64,000 nt of DNA from Bizionia argentinensis JUB59 (GCF_000224335.1 NZ_AFXZ01000002.1:186001-250000); one strand, 5' to 3'. Shown: positions 15,162 through 25,484, numbered from the stretch's first letter. Made by a program: numbers and translations. The notes: a model not told the origin generated them from the sequence alone.

Positions 15162-15407
15162 GTGTCAAAAATTGATAAACTTATTTCAAAAATTCAATCC
15201 AACCCGAAAGACTTTACTTGGGATGAATTAAAAAAAGTTTTATCACATTTCGGTTTTGAAGAAATGCCTCAAAAAGGAAAAACTGGAGGTTCAAGAAGAA
15301 AGTTTATAAATAAACAAAAGGATGTGATTAGCTTACATGAGCCACACCCAAAGAAAATAGTAAAATCTTATGCGATTAAGCAGATTATAGAACATTTAAA
15401 TTTATAA
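15162..15407 (+). CDS. hicA: HicA-type mRNA interferase toxin
   Basis: An 81-aa protein of the double-stranded-RNA-binding-like HicA fold. The TWDELKKVLSHFGFEEMPQKGKTGGSRRKF segment leads to the catalytic-type LHEPHPKKIVKSYAIKQI; the family His usually lies in the GSH motif after the glycine-rich turn, but here that position reads GSRRKF, and histidines occur in LHEPHP instead. The start codon is GTG at 15162, because the operator-promoter ends 17 bp upstream and no closer ATG exists. hicB starts 2 bp after its stop. HicA cleaves mRNA and arrests growth unless bound by HicB. Confidence 0.78.
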   Translation: MSKIDKLISKIQSNPKDFTWDELKKVLSHFGFEEMPQKGKTGGSRRKFINKQKDVISLHEPHPKKIVKSYAIKQIIEHLNL

Positions 15408-15409
15408 TT

Positions 15410-15790
15410 ATGAGTGATTATTTGACATACAAAGGATATTTTGGAACTGTAAATTTTAATTCAGACGATGACGTATTTTATGGAAAGATTTTTGGAATTA
15501 GTGATTTAATAAATTTCGAAGGATCGTCTGTAAAAGAATTAAAAGAGTCTTTTGAGGAATCTTTAGATGATTATTTAGAGACATGTAAAGCGCTAAATAA
15601 AGAACCAAATAAGACATTTAAGGGAAGTTTTAATGTCAGGGTAAGCATGGAGTTGCATAAAAGAGCAGCTATGATTGCGAATCAGAAAAGTATTTCTTTA
15701 AATGATTTTGTAAAGAAGGCCATTGACTATGCGGTGTCTCATGACAAAGATATGGATGAAAATACTACAATGAAAACACAAAAAATGTAA
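15410..15790 (+). CDS. hicB: HicB-type antitoxin
   Basis: A 126-aa antitoxin. Residues about 1-60 form the partly degraded RNase-H-like HicB fold (YKGYFGTVNFNSDDDVFYGKIFGISDLINFEGSSVKELKESFEESLDDYL), which binds the toxin. Residues about 70-110 (FNVRVSMELHKRAAMIANQKSISLNDFVKKAIDYAV) are a ribbon-helix-helix DNA-binding domain. The order toxin then antitoxin is usual for hicAB. The inverted repeat upstream of hicA is its likely operator. Confidence 0.82.
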   Translation: MSDYLTYKGYFGTVNFNSDDDVFYGKIFGISDLINFEGSSVKELKESFEESLDDYLETCKALNKEPNKTFKGSFNVRVSMELHKRAAMIANQKSISLNDFVKKAIDYAVSHDKDMDENTTMKTQKM

Positions 15791-16398
<608 letters not shown>

Positions 16399-17448
16399 CT
16401 ATTTCAAACTGGCCATATCAATTACAAAACGGTATTTCACATCGTTTTTAAGTACACGTTCATAAGCATGATTAATATCTTTCATGTCGATAACTTCAAT
16501 ATCCGAAACTATATTATGTTCGCCACAGAAATCCAACATTTCTTGGGTTTCTTTAATACCGCCTATTAATGATCCCGCAACGCGTTTACGACCAGAAACT
16601 AAACTACCGCCATGAAATTCCTTCATAGGTTCAATAGCACCAACTAATACCATAGTCGAATCAATTTTTAATAATCTCAAATAGGGATCCATTTCATGAC
16701 CTACAGGAATGGTATTTAGAATAAAATCGAAACTATTCGCATGTTGTTTCATAGCATCTTTATCTTTGGAAATCAACACGTCATGAGCGCCTAAACGTTC
16801 AGCATCTACGGCTTTTTCTGGTGACGTGGTAATCATAACCACATGAGCACCCAAGGCATTGGCAAATTTCACACCCATATGTCCGAGTCCACCGAGTCCA
16901 ATAACACCCACTTTATCACCTTTTTTCACATCCCAATGACGTAATGGTGACCAGGTTGTAATTCCTGCACATAACAATGGCGCGGCACCTTTTGGATCAA
17001 TATTTTCTGGTACGCGCAGTACAAATTCTTTATCGCAAACCACAGTTGTCGAATAACCACCATAGGTTTGTCCACCCATATGAGGGTCTGGACTGTTATA
17101 TGTGAATGTCGCGCCTTTTTCACAAAATTGCTCTAAATCTTGTTCGCAACTATGGCAAGTCTGGCAGGAATCTACCATACAACCAACACCTACTAATTCC
17201 CCAACTTTAAAATTTTTCACATCACTCCCAACGTCTGTTACGCGACCAATAATTTCATGGCCTGGAACTACAGGATATTGGGTCCCTTTCCAATCGTTTC
17301 GTACCGTGTGAATATCCGAATGGCACACACCACTATATAATATATCAATCTTAACATCGGCAGCTTGTAAGTCGCGACGTTCAATAGATATAGGTTCTAA
17401 ATCGGCTGTGGCATTTGAAGCGCCATAAGCTTTTACTGTATCGTTCAT
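16399..17448 (-). CDS. NAD(P)-dependent zinc alcohol dehydrogenase (cinnamyl-alcohol dehydrogenase/YahK class)
   Basis: A 349-aa medium-chain dehydrogenase. Catalytic zinc ligands lie in SGVCHSDIHTVRNDW (Cys about 42) and PGHEIIGRV; the structural zinc site is CMVDSCQTCHSCEQDLEQFC (about 90-111). The Rossmann motif GVIGLGGLGHMGVKFANALGA is at about 182-202. These enzymes reduce aldehydes to alcohols with NADPH. The ene-reductase gene lies upstream on the same strand with an 85-bp gap, so the pair may act together on reactive carbonyls, though a separate promoter is possible. Confidence 0.9.
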   Translation of the reverse strand: MNDTVKAYGASNATADLEPISIERRDLQAADVKIDILYSGVCHSDIHTVRNDWKGTQYPVVPGHEIIGRVTDVGSDVKNFKVGELVGVGCMVDSCQTCHSCEQDLEQFCEKGATFTYNSPDPHMGGQTYGGYSTTVVCDKEFVLRVPENIDPKGAAPLLCAGITTWSPLRHWDVKKGDKVGVIGLGGLGHMGVKFANALGAHVVMITTSPEKAVDAERLGAHDVLISKDKDAMKQHANSFDFILNTIPVGHEMDPYLRLLKIDSTMVLVGAIEPMKEFHGGSLVSGRKRVAGSLIGGIKETQEMLDFCGEHNIVSDIEVIDMKDINHAYERVLKNDVKYRFVIDMASLK

Positions 17449-17533
17449 ATATATTATGCTTTTTTAAAATTGCTTCTAGTGATTGTATAAGTTACTGTTC
17501 AACTAAAGAAATAAGCAATTTCCTTTATTAAAA

Positions 17534-18634
17534 TTATATTATTTTTTCGTAATCGGTAAAACCTTCTTTTCCTGGCACGTAAAACGTATCGCTATTCCAA
17601 TCTGTTAATTCTAGGTTTTGCGCAAAACGCTCTACCAAATCCGGATTAGATATAAAAGGTTTTCCAATAGCGACTAAATCTGCATCACCAGCTTCTAAAA
17701 CTGCGTTACCACTCGCCTGCTTAAAGTTGGTATTAATCATCAGTGTTCCTTTATAAATTGGTCTATAACGTTTGGCGATTTGAGTTTCCGCATGTGGCAC
17801 TTCAGAAACATCGTTAAAAGGTTCCGATAAATGCACATATGCCAAATCGTAGGCATTCAACTTATCAATAATATAATCGAAAGTTGGCATGGTTTCTTCA
17901 TCAATAGTAATACCAAAAATGCCATGTGCAGACGGGTTAAAACGTACACCAATACGGTTTTCTGGCATTACGGATTTTATAGCATCTAAAACTTCAAAGA
18001 AAAAACGCGAACGATTCTCTTTGCTTCCACCATATTTATCGGTTCTACTATTAGAATTTCGACTAAAAAACTGATGAAATAAATACCCATTGGACGAGTG
18101 AATTTCTACGCCATCAAATCCTGCTTCCATAGCATTTTTAGCCGCATTTTTAAAATCACTTATAGTTCTATCAATATCTTCCTGGGTCATCGCTTTTGGC
18201 GTAACCGTATCTTTAAAACCAGTTGGTGTAAAGGATTGCGTATTTGGATTTATTGCCGAAGGTGCAACCGGTAAATTACCATTATGAAAATCGGGATGTG
18301 AAATCCGACCTACATGCCATAATTGCATAAATATTTTCCCGTCTTTTTTATGGACCGCTTTTGTAACGAGCTTCCACCCTTCCACTTGCTTTTTGGTATG
18401 AATTCCGGGAGTATTTACATAACCCACAGCTTCTTCTGAAACTTGTGAGCCTTCTGTAATAATTAAACCTGCCGAAGCACGTTGTGCGTAGTATGTTGCT
18501 TGTAAATCTTCTGTTGGGATTTTATCCGCATTAACCGCTCGACTACGCGTCATGGGAGCCATTACTACGCGGTTTTTTAAAGTGATGTGATTATTTAGTT
18601 TATAAGGTTTTAATAAGGCTTGCTTTTTAGTCAT
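17534..18634 (-). CDS. Old-yellow-enzyme family alkene reductase (NemA-like)
   Basis: A 366-aa FMN enzyme that reduces activated C=C bonds with NADPH. Seen: VVMAPMTRSRAVN at the N-terminus, FMQLWHVGRISHPDF (about 100-114), the active-site and FMN-binding GFDGVEIHSSNGYLFHQFFSRNSNSRTDKYGGSKENRSRF (about 176-215, His/Asn pair in HSSN), and the phosphate-binding end LEAGDADLVAIGKPFISNP (about 313-331). Length is normal for the NemA/OPR group. Followed by the alcohol dehydrogenase gene on the same strand. Confidence 0.92.
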   Translation of the reverse strand: MTKKQALLKPYKLNNHITLKNRVVMAPMTRSRAVNADKIPTEDLQATYYAQRASAGLIITEGSQVSEEAVGYVNTPGIHTKKQVEGWKLVTKAVHKKDGKIFMQLWHVGRISHPDFHNGNLPVAPSAINPNTQSFTPTGFKDTVTPKAMTQEDIDRTISDFKNAAKNAMEAGFDGVEIHSSNGYLFHQFFSRNSNSRTDKYGGSKENRSRFFFEVLDAIKSVMPENRIGVRFNPSAHGIFGITIDEETMPTFDYIIDKLNAYDLAYVHLSEPFNDVSEVPHAETQIAKRYRPIYKGTLMINTNFKQASGNAVLEAGDADLVAIGKPFISNPDLVERFAQNLELTDWNSDTFYVPGKEGFTDYEKII

Positions 18635-18733
18635 TGGTATCTTTTAATTGAATGTTCTGTAAAAATACAAAGCAATTCACTTAAAGACCAACGAGAAGCT
18701 GGTTAAACTTTCCTTAATGTTTTTAAAAAAGTC

Positions 18734-20044
18734 TTATAAAATAGTAATTCTGACTTTCTTCTTTTTCAATCGCGAATTATTTGTTTTATCCACAATAGCC
18801 TGCGCTTTTTTCTTGGGAACAGCCACAAAAGCACAATCTTGCTTGAGTTCTATAATGCCGAGTTCTTGCTTTTCTAAATTACCTTGTTTGAAGAATAATC
18901 CTGCAACATCCCCTTTAGAAATTTTATCTTTTCTTCCGCCCGAAATAAATAAAGTACACCATTCAGATTCTAGCTTTTTAGGTTTCCCATCTAACTTAAC
19001 AATTTGGTTGGTATCAATAAATTCTGGCAAATATTCTTCGGTCCATTGCAATACATAAGCTGTTCCTTCTGCATTCATTCGGGCTGTTCTACCGTTTCTG
19101 TGGGTGAATTCTTCGGCTTTTAATGGTAATTGATAATGAATAATATAATTCAATTCTGGAATGTCTAAACCGCGAGCTGCCAAATCGGTAGCAATAATAA
19201 TTTGATGAGTTCCGTTTCGAAATTTAATCAGCGCGCGTTCGCGATCTATTTGTTCCATACCACCATAAAAACAACCATGTGGAATGTTTTTAGTATTTAA
19301 AAAGTCGCTCACATATTGAATCGTATCTTTAAAATTACAAAAAATAATCCCAGGTTTATTACCAATATCATACAGTAAATCCGCCAAAGTTTGAAGTTTA
19401 TCTTTTTCTGCAGACAATACTTTTTTTATCTGAATATTGGATGTTTTAGTATGTAAATAGTCAATTAACACTTCATTTTGAAGGCCTACAAAACTGGGGA
19501 TTTCCATGTCTTGAGTTGCAGATGTTAATACACGCTTTTCAATATGCGGAAGACTTTCAATAATATCACGCATTTCGCCTTCAAAACCAATTTCTAGCGA
19601 TTTATCAAACTCATCTAAAATCAGTGTTTTTATATCGGCAACAGAAAATGTTTCGCGACGTAAATGATCGGCCACACGACCTGGTGTACCAATAAGAATA
19701 GCTGGTGCATGCGCTAATTCTATTTTATCTTTTGAAAAAGGACGCCCACCATAAACGGCATTGGCTTTAAAACCCGTTCCCATTTCGCGAATTACCTGTT
19801 CAATCTGAATAGCTAATTCACGCGATGGCACTAAAATCAATAATTGAACATTAGGGCAATCAATATCTAACGCAGCTAAAGTTGGCAGTAAAAAAGCCAA
19901 AGTTTTACCTGTTCCTGTTGGCGATAGAACGACGGTGTTTTCAGCATTTGTTATAGCTAACAATGCTTCTTCTTGCATGTCGTTTAAAGATGTAATTTGA
20001 AGTTTTGCTAATATATCTTGCTGTCCTTTTATGGAATTGGCCAT
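18734..20044 (-). CDS. DEAD-box-type ATP-dependent RNA helicase with DbpA RNA-binding domain
   Basis: A 436-aa helicase. Motif I is SPTGTGKT, motif Ia PSRELA, motif II reads DEFD rather than DEAD, motif III SAT, motif VI HRNGRTAR. Residues about 360-432 (WCTLFISGGRKDKISKGDVAGLFFKQG...) form a DbpA-type RNA-binding domain, which in DbpA targets 23S rRNA during 50S assembly. The Q-motif segment ITSLNDMQEEAL is present. Start MANSIKG; a -7 motif lies at 20068-20075. The DEFD variant is seen in a subset of bacteroidete homologues as far as I recall. Confidence 0.88.
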   Translation of the reverse strand: MANSIKGQQDILAKLQITSLNDMQEEALLAITNAENTVVLSPTGTGKTLAFLLPTLAALDIDCPNVQLLILVPSRELAIQIEQVIREMGTGFKANAVYGGRPFSKDKIELAHAPAILIGTPGRVADHLRRETFSVADIKTLILDEFDKSLEIGFEGEMRDIIESLPHIEKRVLTSATQDMEIPSFVGLQNEVLIDYLHTKTSNIQIKKVLSAEKDKLQTLADLLYDIGNKPGIIFCNFKDTIQYVSDFLNTKNIPHGCFYGGMEQIDRERALIKFRNGTHQIIIATDLAARGLDIPELNYIIHYQLPLKAEEFTHRNGRTARMNAEGTAYVLQWTEEYLPEFIDTNQIVKLDGKPKKLESEWCTLFISGGRKDKISKGDVAGLFFKQGNLEKQELGIIELKQDCAFVAVPKKKAQAIVDKTNNSRLKKKKVRITIL

Positions 20045-20067
20045 AGTGTTTATTGATTTTTATGTGA

Positions 20068-20075
20068 CAAAGATA
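20068..20075 (-). promoter_or_regulatory. -7 motif TATCTTTG for the helicase gene
   Basis: Minus-strand TATCTTTG fits TAnnTTTG, 23 bp before the helicase ATG. Confidence 0.55.
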
Positions 20076-20183
20076 ACGACTGTTTAATCGCTTATGGAAT
20101 TAAATTTTAAAGAAATTAAAGGGCTACAAAACTTTAGGCCGTGTCTAGACAATAAAGAAGCTAATAAACCTCTGTAAAATGAT

Positions 20184-20191
20184 TATATTTG
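20184..20191 (+). promoter_or_regulatory. -7 motif TATATTTG for the MscS gene
   Basis: TATATTTG lies 32 bp before ATG 20224 and inside the longer open frame that begins at 20179, so it decides for the later start. Confidence 0.55.
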
Positions 20192-20223
20192 TGTTTTTCA
20201 GAACAATTTTGACGGTGAAAATT

Positions 20224-21327
20224 ATGATCGACTTTTTTAAAGAAAATTCCCAAAACATATATATCCTGCTTGGCCTTACGGCATTAAGTATTGTACTTTA
20301 TATAGCTGTCAATAAGATTTCTAGAACGCTAAAAATAAAGGCAATAGAGAAAGGTTATAGCGATTTTACGACAATCAAGATTGTTCGTAAAATAATTAAA
20401 ACCTGTATTGTCCTTTTTTATCTTTTCGCCGTCGCTTACCTCCTAGCCGACAAAAGTGAATACAATATTATTGCAAACAACATTAAAAAGACTACTTATT
20501 TAATTTTTGTTTTTGTACTTACAAGCATTGCGTACACAATTTCTAATGGATTATTTAATCGCATAATCGAACGAAAAGATAATCCTACCACTTATAAGTT
20601 TTTGAAATATGTTGCTGCCTTTATCATTATTGTAATCGGAATTGCTTTTGCAGCAATGGCATTTCCATCGCTTAAAAGCATCGCATCTACAGCACTTGGT
20701 GGTGCGGGAATTATTGCGGCCATAATAGGTTTGGCATCTCAAGAAGCACTTGCTAATATTATTGGTGGCTTTTTTATTATTATGTTTAAACCGTTTCAGG
20801 TGTATGATACTATTAAAATTTCAGGCGAAATGGTAGGAACCGTTACCGATATTACATTGCGCCATACCCTAATTAGAGATTATCACAATAAAATGATTGT
20901 GGTTCCTAATGCTATTATCAACAAAGAAAAAATAGTTAATTATAACCTGGGTGATCAAAAATATTGTCAATATGTCGAGTTTTCGATATCTTATGATAGT
21001 GATATCGAGTTAGCCAAAAGAATCATGCAAGAGGAATGTGAAAATCATCCAAGTAATATTGATGTAAGAACTAAAGTTGATGAGCATAATAAAGTTCCAA
21101 AAGTGCAAGTTCGTGTTATTAGTTTAGAGGATTCTCATGTAGCGTTGCGGGCTTGGGTTTGGACGAGTCAATTTGGATTATCCTTTGCTATGAAGTGTGA
21201 TTTGCTAGAATCTATTAAGAATAGATTTGATACTGAAGGTATTGAAATTCCATATCCATACCGAACTATTATTACTAAATTTGAGAAAGCCCCGGCAAGT
21301 GATGATACAATTCAAGACACTAAATAG
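20224..21327 (+). CDS. Small-conductance mechanosensitive channel family protein (MscS)
   Basis: Begins MIDFFKENSQN at 20224 (about 367 aa); an upstream ATG at 20179 would place a -7 motif within the gene. Three to four membrane helices (about 10-30, 55-75, 85-110, 125-150) lead to the pore helix ALGGAGIIAAIIGLASQEALANIIGG, with the MscS glycine/alanine packing, then the beta domain (FQVYDTIKISGEMVGTVTDITLRHTLIRDYHNKMIVVPNAIINKEKIVN) and the alpha-beta C-terminus. It opens on membrane tension to release solutes at osmotic downshock. Confidence 0.88.
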   Translation: MIDFFKENSQNIYILLGLTALSIVLYIAVNKISRTLKIKAIEKGYSDFTTIKIVRKIIKTCIVLFYLFAVAYLLADKSEYNIIANNIKKTTYLIFVFVLTSIAYTISNGLFNRIIERKDNPTTYKFLKYVAAFIIIVIGIAFAAMAFPSLKSIASTALGGAGIIAAIIGLASQEALANIIGGFFIIMFKPFQVYDTIKISGEMVGTVTDITLRHTLIRDYHNKMIVVPNAIINKEKIVNYNLGDQKYCQYVEFSISYDSDIELAKRIMQEECENHPSNIDVRTKVDEHNKVPKVQVRVISLEDSHVALRAWVWTSQFGLSFAMKCDLLESIKNRFDTEGIEIPYPYRTIITKFEKAPASDDTIQDTK

Positions 21328-21474
21328 CAGTATTTTATAATAGTTCCAATCGAAATTGAAATACTAACATAACTTTAAGATACGGCAATACATATTTTTT
21401 ATATTTTCGGTCAGTTAAAAAGTAATATTATAATATTAATAACGTTATTTGGTTTTGAATAGCAAATATATTTT

Positions 21475-22389
21475 ATGAAATCATTTGTTGCCCTAATTTG
21501 TTTCTGTCTAGCTTTTAATAGTTTCGGGCAGAATATTACACCAGGTCGTGTAACTCCTAATTTACAGAAATTTTTAGATAGTAGTCACGAACTATTAGAA
21601 ACCTATGCGATCCCGGAAGCTGAAGAATTAGAAAATGTAATAGACATAACAACAGATTACTGGGATACTAGTAATATGAAAATATCGTATAATAAGGAAA
21701 TAAAGTTTCCAATACGTCTCCAATTTAAAGACTCTAACTATGTTTCTCCTATTTCAAAAAATAAAGTAATTACATCGCGATACGGTTGGCGTTGGGGTCG
21801 TGCCCACCGAGGCATTGATATCGATTTAGTAACCGGCGATAGCTTGTATGCCATGTTTGATGGTGTTGTACGTTTTGCTAATTACAGTAATGGTCACGGT
21901 CACTCGGTAGTAGTACGTCATTTTAACGGTTTGGAAACCGCCTATGCGCATTTATCTAGTCATGGCGTTAAAGAAAACGATTCGGTTCGTGCTGGCGATT
22001 ATTTAGGTAAAGGCGGAAATTCTGGAAATGCTCGAGGCAGCCATTTACATTTGGAAATGAGTTACATGGGTATTCAAATTAATCCAGAATGCTTACTTCA
22101 ATTTAACGATTCTAATTCTGTTCTTTCTAATGAAATATGGATCACCAAAGATATGACGCGTCCGGAAATTCATAGCAGTAAACGTCAAACCGATATAAAT
22201 ACACCAACTACCGAAGCAGAAGCTATTGCATTGGCTAAAAGACCGAAAAAGGTTTATATTGTAAGAAGTGGTGATACTTTATCGCGCATATCTTCCAGAA
22301 CCCACATGAGTATCGCTCATTTGTGTAAGCTTAATTCTATAAATAAAAACGCGACTTTAAAAATTGGGCAGAAATTGGTGGTTAATTAA
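21475..22389 (+). CDS. Secreted M23 family metallopeptidase with LysM domain
   Basis: A 304-aa protein with a signal peptide (MKSFVALICFCLAFNSFGQ). The LytM/M23 domain (about 97-205) has zinc ligands in HRGIDID (first His and Asp) and HLHLEM (last His), with AHLSSHG between. Residues about 258-303 are a LysM domain (VYIVRSGDTLSRIS...KIGQKLVV) that binds peptidoglycan. It would cut peptide cross-links or activate amidases during wall turnover. Monocistronic. Confidence 0.9.
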   Translation: MKSFVALICFCLAFNSFGQNITPGRVTPNLQKFLDSSHELLETYAIPEAEELENVIDITTDYWDTSNMKISYNKEIKFPIRLQFKDSNYVSPISKNKVITSRYGWRWGRAHRGIDIDLVTGDSLYAMFDGVVRFANYSNGHGHSVVVRHFNGLETAYAHLSSHGVKENDSVRAGDYLGKGGNSGNARGSHLHLEMSYMGIQINPECLLQFNDSNSVLSNEIWITKDMTRPEIHSSKRQTDINTPTTEAEAIALAKRPKKVYIVRSGDTLSRISSRTHMSIAHLCKLNSINKNATLKIGQKLVVN

Positions 22390-22415
22390 TAGTCTCCTTC
22401 AATTATAAATTCATT

Positions 22416-22751
22416 TTAACAACACACGTCGTCTACGGTGTTTGCTTTCTGACTTAAAAATTGCCCAATAATTTCGGAAAGATTATTCCATTCATCTTGG
22501 TCAATACAATAACAAACGCTAGTCCCGGAGATACTTCCTTGAATAATACCTACGCTTTTCAGTACTTTTAAATGTTGAGAAATGGTTGGTTGCGCCAAGC
22601 CGATTTCGTTTACTAAATCGCCACAAATACAACTATCTATTTTAAATAAATGCTGAATAATAGCAATTCGCGCTGGATGACCGAGTACTTTGGCAATATT
22701 TGCTAATCTATTTTGAGCCTCTGTAAACTTATCACTTTTTGTAATTCCCAT
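22416..22751 (-). CDS. ArsR/SmtB family transcriptional regulator
   Basis: A winged-helix repressor. I start it at ATG 22751 (MGITKSDKFTEAQ, about 111 aa), because the extra eight residues of the longer frame lie over an AT-rich promoter-like stretch. The helix-turn-helix is GLAQPTISQHLKVLKSVGIIQG. Cysteines that could bind metal or metalloid occur in DSCICGDLV and the terminal DDVCC; the CxC pair in the helix-3 region is like arsenic- or cadmium-sensing members. No metal transporter gene adjoins. It converges with the M23 gene. Confidence 0.85.
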   Translation of the reverse strand: MGITKSDKFTEAQNRLANIAKVLGHPARIAIIQHLFKIDSCICGDLVNEIGLAQPTISQHLKVLKSVGIIQGSISGTSVCYCIDQDEWNNLSEIIGQFLSQKANTVDDVCC

Positions 22752-22910
22752 AATATCTGTAAGGTTATATTCCAATATTACGATGAATAGATTTAACCCA
22801 CAACTATTAATTATTAGTTTGTTGAAAAATAATGATTCTCTTAAATTTAAAGGCTGTCTTATTTTGATAAAATTCTGTACTTTGCATCGTTCATAAAAAA
22901 TCAGATAATC

Positions 22911-25223
22911 GTGAAAGTTTGTATTGCCGAAAAACCAAGTGTTGCCCGTGAAATTGCATCTGTATTAGGTGCCAATACCCGGCATGATGGCTATTTTGAA
23001 GGCAATGGTTATTATGTTACCTATACCTTTGGACATTTATGTACGTTAATGGAACCCAACGATTATAAACCCTATTGGAAAAGTTGGGATTTAAATAACT
23101 TACCCATGCTTCCTGAAAAGTTTAAAACCAAAGTAGTTTCAAACTCGGGGATTCAAAAGCAATTTAAAATTGTAAAGAGCTTATTCGATAAAGCCGAGTT
23201 AGTCATTAATTGCGGGGATGCTGGACAAGAAGGAGAACTTATTCAACGCTGGGTAATGGATCAGGCTAATTATAAAGGTCCGATTCAACGTTTATGGATT
23301 TCATCCCTAACTTCCGAAGCCATAAAAGAAGGTTTTCAAAACTTAAAACCTTCGGCAGATTATGATAATCTTTATTATGCTGGCTTTTCTCGCGCTATTG
23401 GCGATTGGCTTTTAGGTATGAATGCTACGCGATTATATACTTTAAAACATGGTGGTTATAAGCAAGTTCTATCGGTAGGTCGTGTGCAAACACCTACTTT
23501 GGCTATGGTGGTAAATCGGTTTAAAGAAATTGAGAATTTTAAGCCACAACCTTATTGGGAACTGCAAACTTTATATCGTGAAACGCTTTTTAGTTATGAA
23601 GAAGGGCGCTTTCTGAAAATGGAAGATGGTGAAATTCTAGCTAATAAAGTCAAAGAATCTGATTTCGAAATTATTTCTACTACCAAGAAAAAAGGTAAGG
23701 AATATGCACCGAAACTTTTCGATTTAACGGGTTTACAAGTTCATTGTAACAAACGATTTGGTTTTACTGCAGATGAAACTTTAAAACTCATACAAAGTTT
23801 ATATGAACAAAAAGTAGTGACGTACCCAAGAGTTGATACTACTTTTTTACCTAATGATGTATATCCTAAAATTGCGGGTATTTTAAAAAATCTGACAAAT
23901 TATGCAGATTTAGCGACGCCCCTTTTAGGGAAAAAGATTAAAAAATCATCGAAAGTATTTAATGATAAAAAAGTAACCGATCACCATGCCATTATTCCTA
24001 CAGGTGTTGAAAGTAGGTTGCAATACAATCAACAACAAGTTTATGATAGTATTGTAAGACGCTTTATTGCTGCTTTTTATGATGATTGCGATGTGTCTAA
24101 CACCACCGTAATTGGTCAAGCAGCCGATGTGAATTTTAAAACCACTGGAAAAGAAATTTTAAAGAAAGGCTGGCGTGTGGTTTTTGAAAACCCTGAAAAA
24201 GAATCAAAAACATCGGATACATTGCCTGCATTTGTAAAAGGTGAAAAAGGACCACATGAACCCTCTTTTTTAGAGAAACAAACCAAACCACCCAATCAGT
24301 TTACGGAGGCTTCCCTCCTACGCGCTATGGAAACAGCCGGAAAACAGGTGGATGATGATGAGTTGCGTGAATTAATGAAAGATAATGGTATTGGTAGACC
24401 GTCCACTCGTGCAAATATTATAGAAACGCTTTTTAAACGTAAATACATTTACCGAAACAAAAAGCAGGTTCTTCCCACTTCTACAGGTATTCAATTAATT
24501 GATACGATACAAAATGATATTTTAAAGTCTGCTGAACTGACTGGAACTTGGGAAAAGCAATTGAAAGATATTGAAAAAGGTACTTTTAAAGCGAGTACGT
24601 TTATCAATAATATGAAACGCATGGTGGATGAATTGGTATATGAAGTACGTAGTGAAACTAAACGTGCTAATATATCTCATGCATCAATCACGAAACAAAA
24701 AACGGACAAACCCAAAGTTAAAAAAACAAATACTGTAAAAGGTATTTCAACTGAAAGTTGTCCGAAATGTAAACAAGGCACTATTATTACGGGAAAATCG
24801 GCTTATGGCTGTTCTGGCTATAAATCGGGGTGTAAGTTTGTTTTACCTTTTCAGGTTCACGACAAGAAGATTTCGGAAAAGCAATTTATACGTCTACTAC
24901 AAAAAGGATCAACAGTTAATTTAAAAGGCTTTAAAACCGATTCGGGCACAGTTGAAGGTTTATTGCGTTTTAATGATGATTTTAAATTGGTTCTAGAACC
25001 AAAAATGAAAAAGCCAGCAGCTGCAGCTGCCGCATCATACAAGATTATATGTCCTAAATGTAAAAAAGGTACGATAGTCAAAGGCCAGACCGCTTATGGT
25101 TGCACCAAATACAATAAGGGTTGTGATTTTTTACTGCCCTTTGAAACACTTCGTGATCGAGCCAATGGAAAGAAACTAACTAAAGAGTTGGTGTTAGAAA
25201 TTATTCAAAATCATGCTAATTAG
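22911..25223 (+). CDS. topB: DNA topoisomerase III (type IA)
   Basis: A 770-aa type IA topoisomerase that relaxes and decatenates DNA through a 5'-phosphotyrosine link. It starts with GTG 22911: MKVCIAEKPSVAREIASVLG (TOPRIM, metal-binding GDAGQEGELIQRW at about 103). The active tyrosine is Tyr305 in VVTYPRVDT. The catalytic helix DNGIGRPSTRANIIETL is near 500. The C-terminus has two zinc-ribbon-like repeats, each CPKCK.GTI...AYGC....GC.F.LPF (about 618-645 and 704-736), separated by a linker containing a poly-Ala run. No relaxase or other mobile-element genes flank it, so it seems chromosomal. Confidence 0.93.
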   Translation: MKVCIAEKPSVAREIASVLGANTRHDGYFEGNGYYVTYTFGHLCTLMEPNDYKPYWKSWDLNNLPMLPEKFKTKVVSNSGIQKQFKIVKSLFDKAELVINCGDAGQEGELIQRWVMDQANYKGPIQRLWISSLTSEAIKEGFQNLKPSADYDNLYYAGFSRAIGDWLLGMNATRLYTLKHGGYKQVLSVGRVQTPTLAMVVNRFKEIENFKPQPYWELQTLYRETLFSYEEGRFLKMEDGEILANKVKESDFEIISTTKKKGKEYAPKLFDLTGLQVHCNKRFGFTADETLKLIQSLYEQKVVTYPRVDTTFLPNDVYPKIAGILKNLTNYADLATPLLGKKIKKSSKVFNDKKVTDHHAIIPTGVESRLQYNQQQVYDSIVRRFIAAFYDDCDVSNTTVIGQAADVNFKTTGKEILKKGWRVVFENPEKESKTSDTLPAFVKGEKGPHEPSFLEKQTKPPNQFTEASLLRAMETAGKQVDDDELRELMKDNGIGRPSTRANIIETLFKRKYIYRNKKQVLPTSTGIQLIDTIQNDILKSAELTGTWEKQLKDIEKGTFKASTFINNMKRMVDELVYEVRSETKRANISHASITKQKTDKPKVKKTNTVKGISTESCPKCKQGTIITGKSAYGCSGYKSGCKFVLPFQVHDKKISEKQFIRLLQKGSTVNLKGFKTDSGTVEGLLRFNDDFKLVLEPKMKKPAAAAAASYKIICPKCKKGTIVKGQTAYGCTKYNKGCDFLLPFETLRDRANGKKLTKELVLEIIQNHAN

Positions 25224-25311
25224 CTTTTAATTTTATAAATTGTGATATATATCATAGTTAGACTCAGGTCTAATCTATATTTTTACTTATTGAAAACCAA
25301 AACTTATAATT

Positions 25312-25479
25312 ATGATTACTCAAACCCTTGCACTGTACAACTGGAATAATGGTGTTATAATGATTGCTATATTTGCATTCGTTTGTGTCGCTTTAGTCGC
25401 CATTTTAATTAAATTTCTAATGAGCGGAAAACCTAAAGAAGAGCTTCAAGATCAAGACGATACCACCACTAACTTATAA
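25312..25479 (+). CDS. 55-aa single-helix membrane protein
   Basis: MITQTLALYNWNNGVIMIAI begins the frame. One hydrophobic helix (about residues 15-36) is followed by an acidic tail (PKEELQDQDDTTTNL). A strong hairpin terminator begins 6 bp after its stop, which supports a real transcription unit. Small proteins of this layout are conserved in Flavobacteriaceae; no function is known to me. Confidence 0.6.
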   Translation: MITQTLALYNWNNGVIMIAIFAFVCVALVAILIKFLMSGKPKEELQDQDDTTTNL

Positions 25480-25484
25480 ATTTT

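Noticed and set aside
22911-25223. Topoisomerase III as a sign of an integrative conjugative element
   Set aside because: No relaxase, integrase or conjugation genes are nearby; the flanks are core-type genes.
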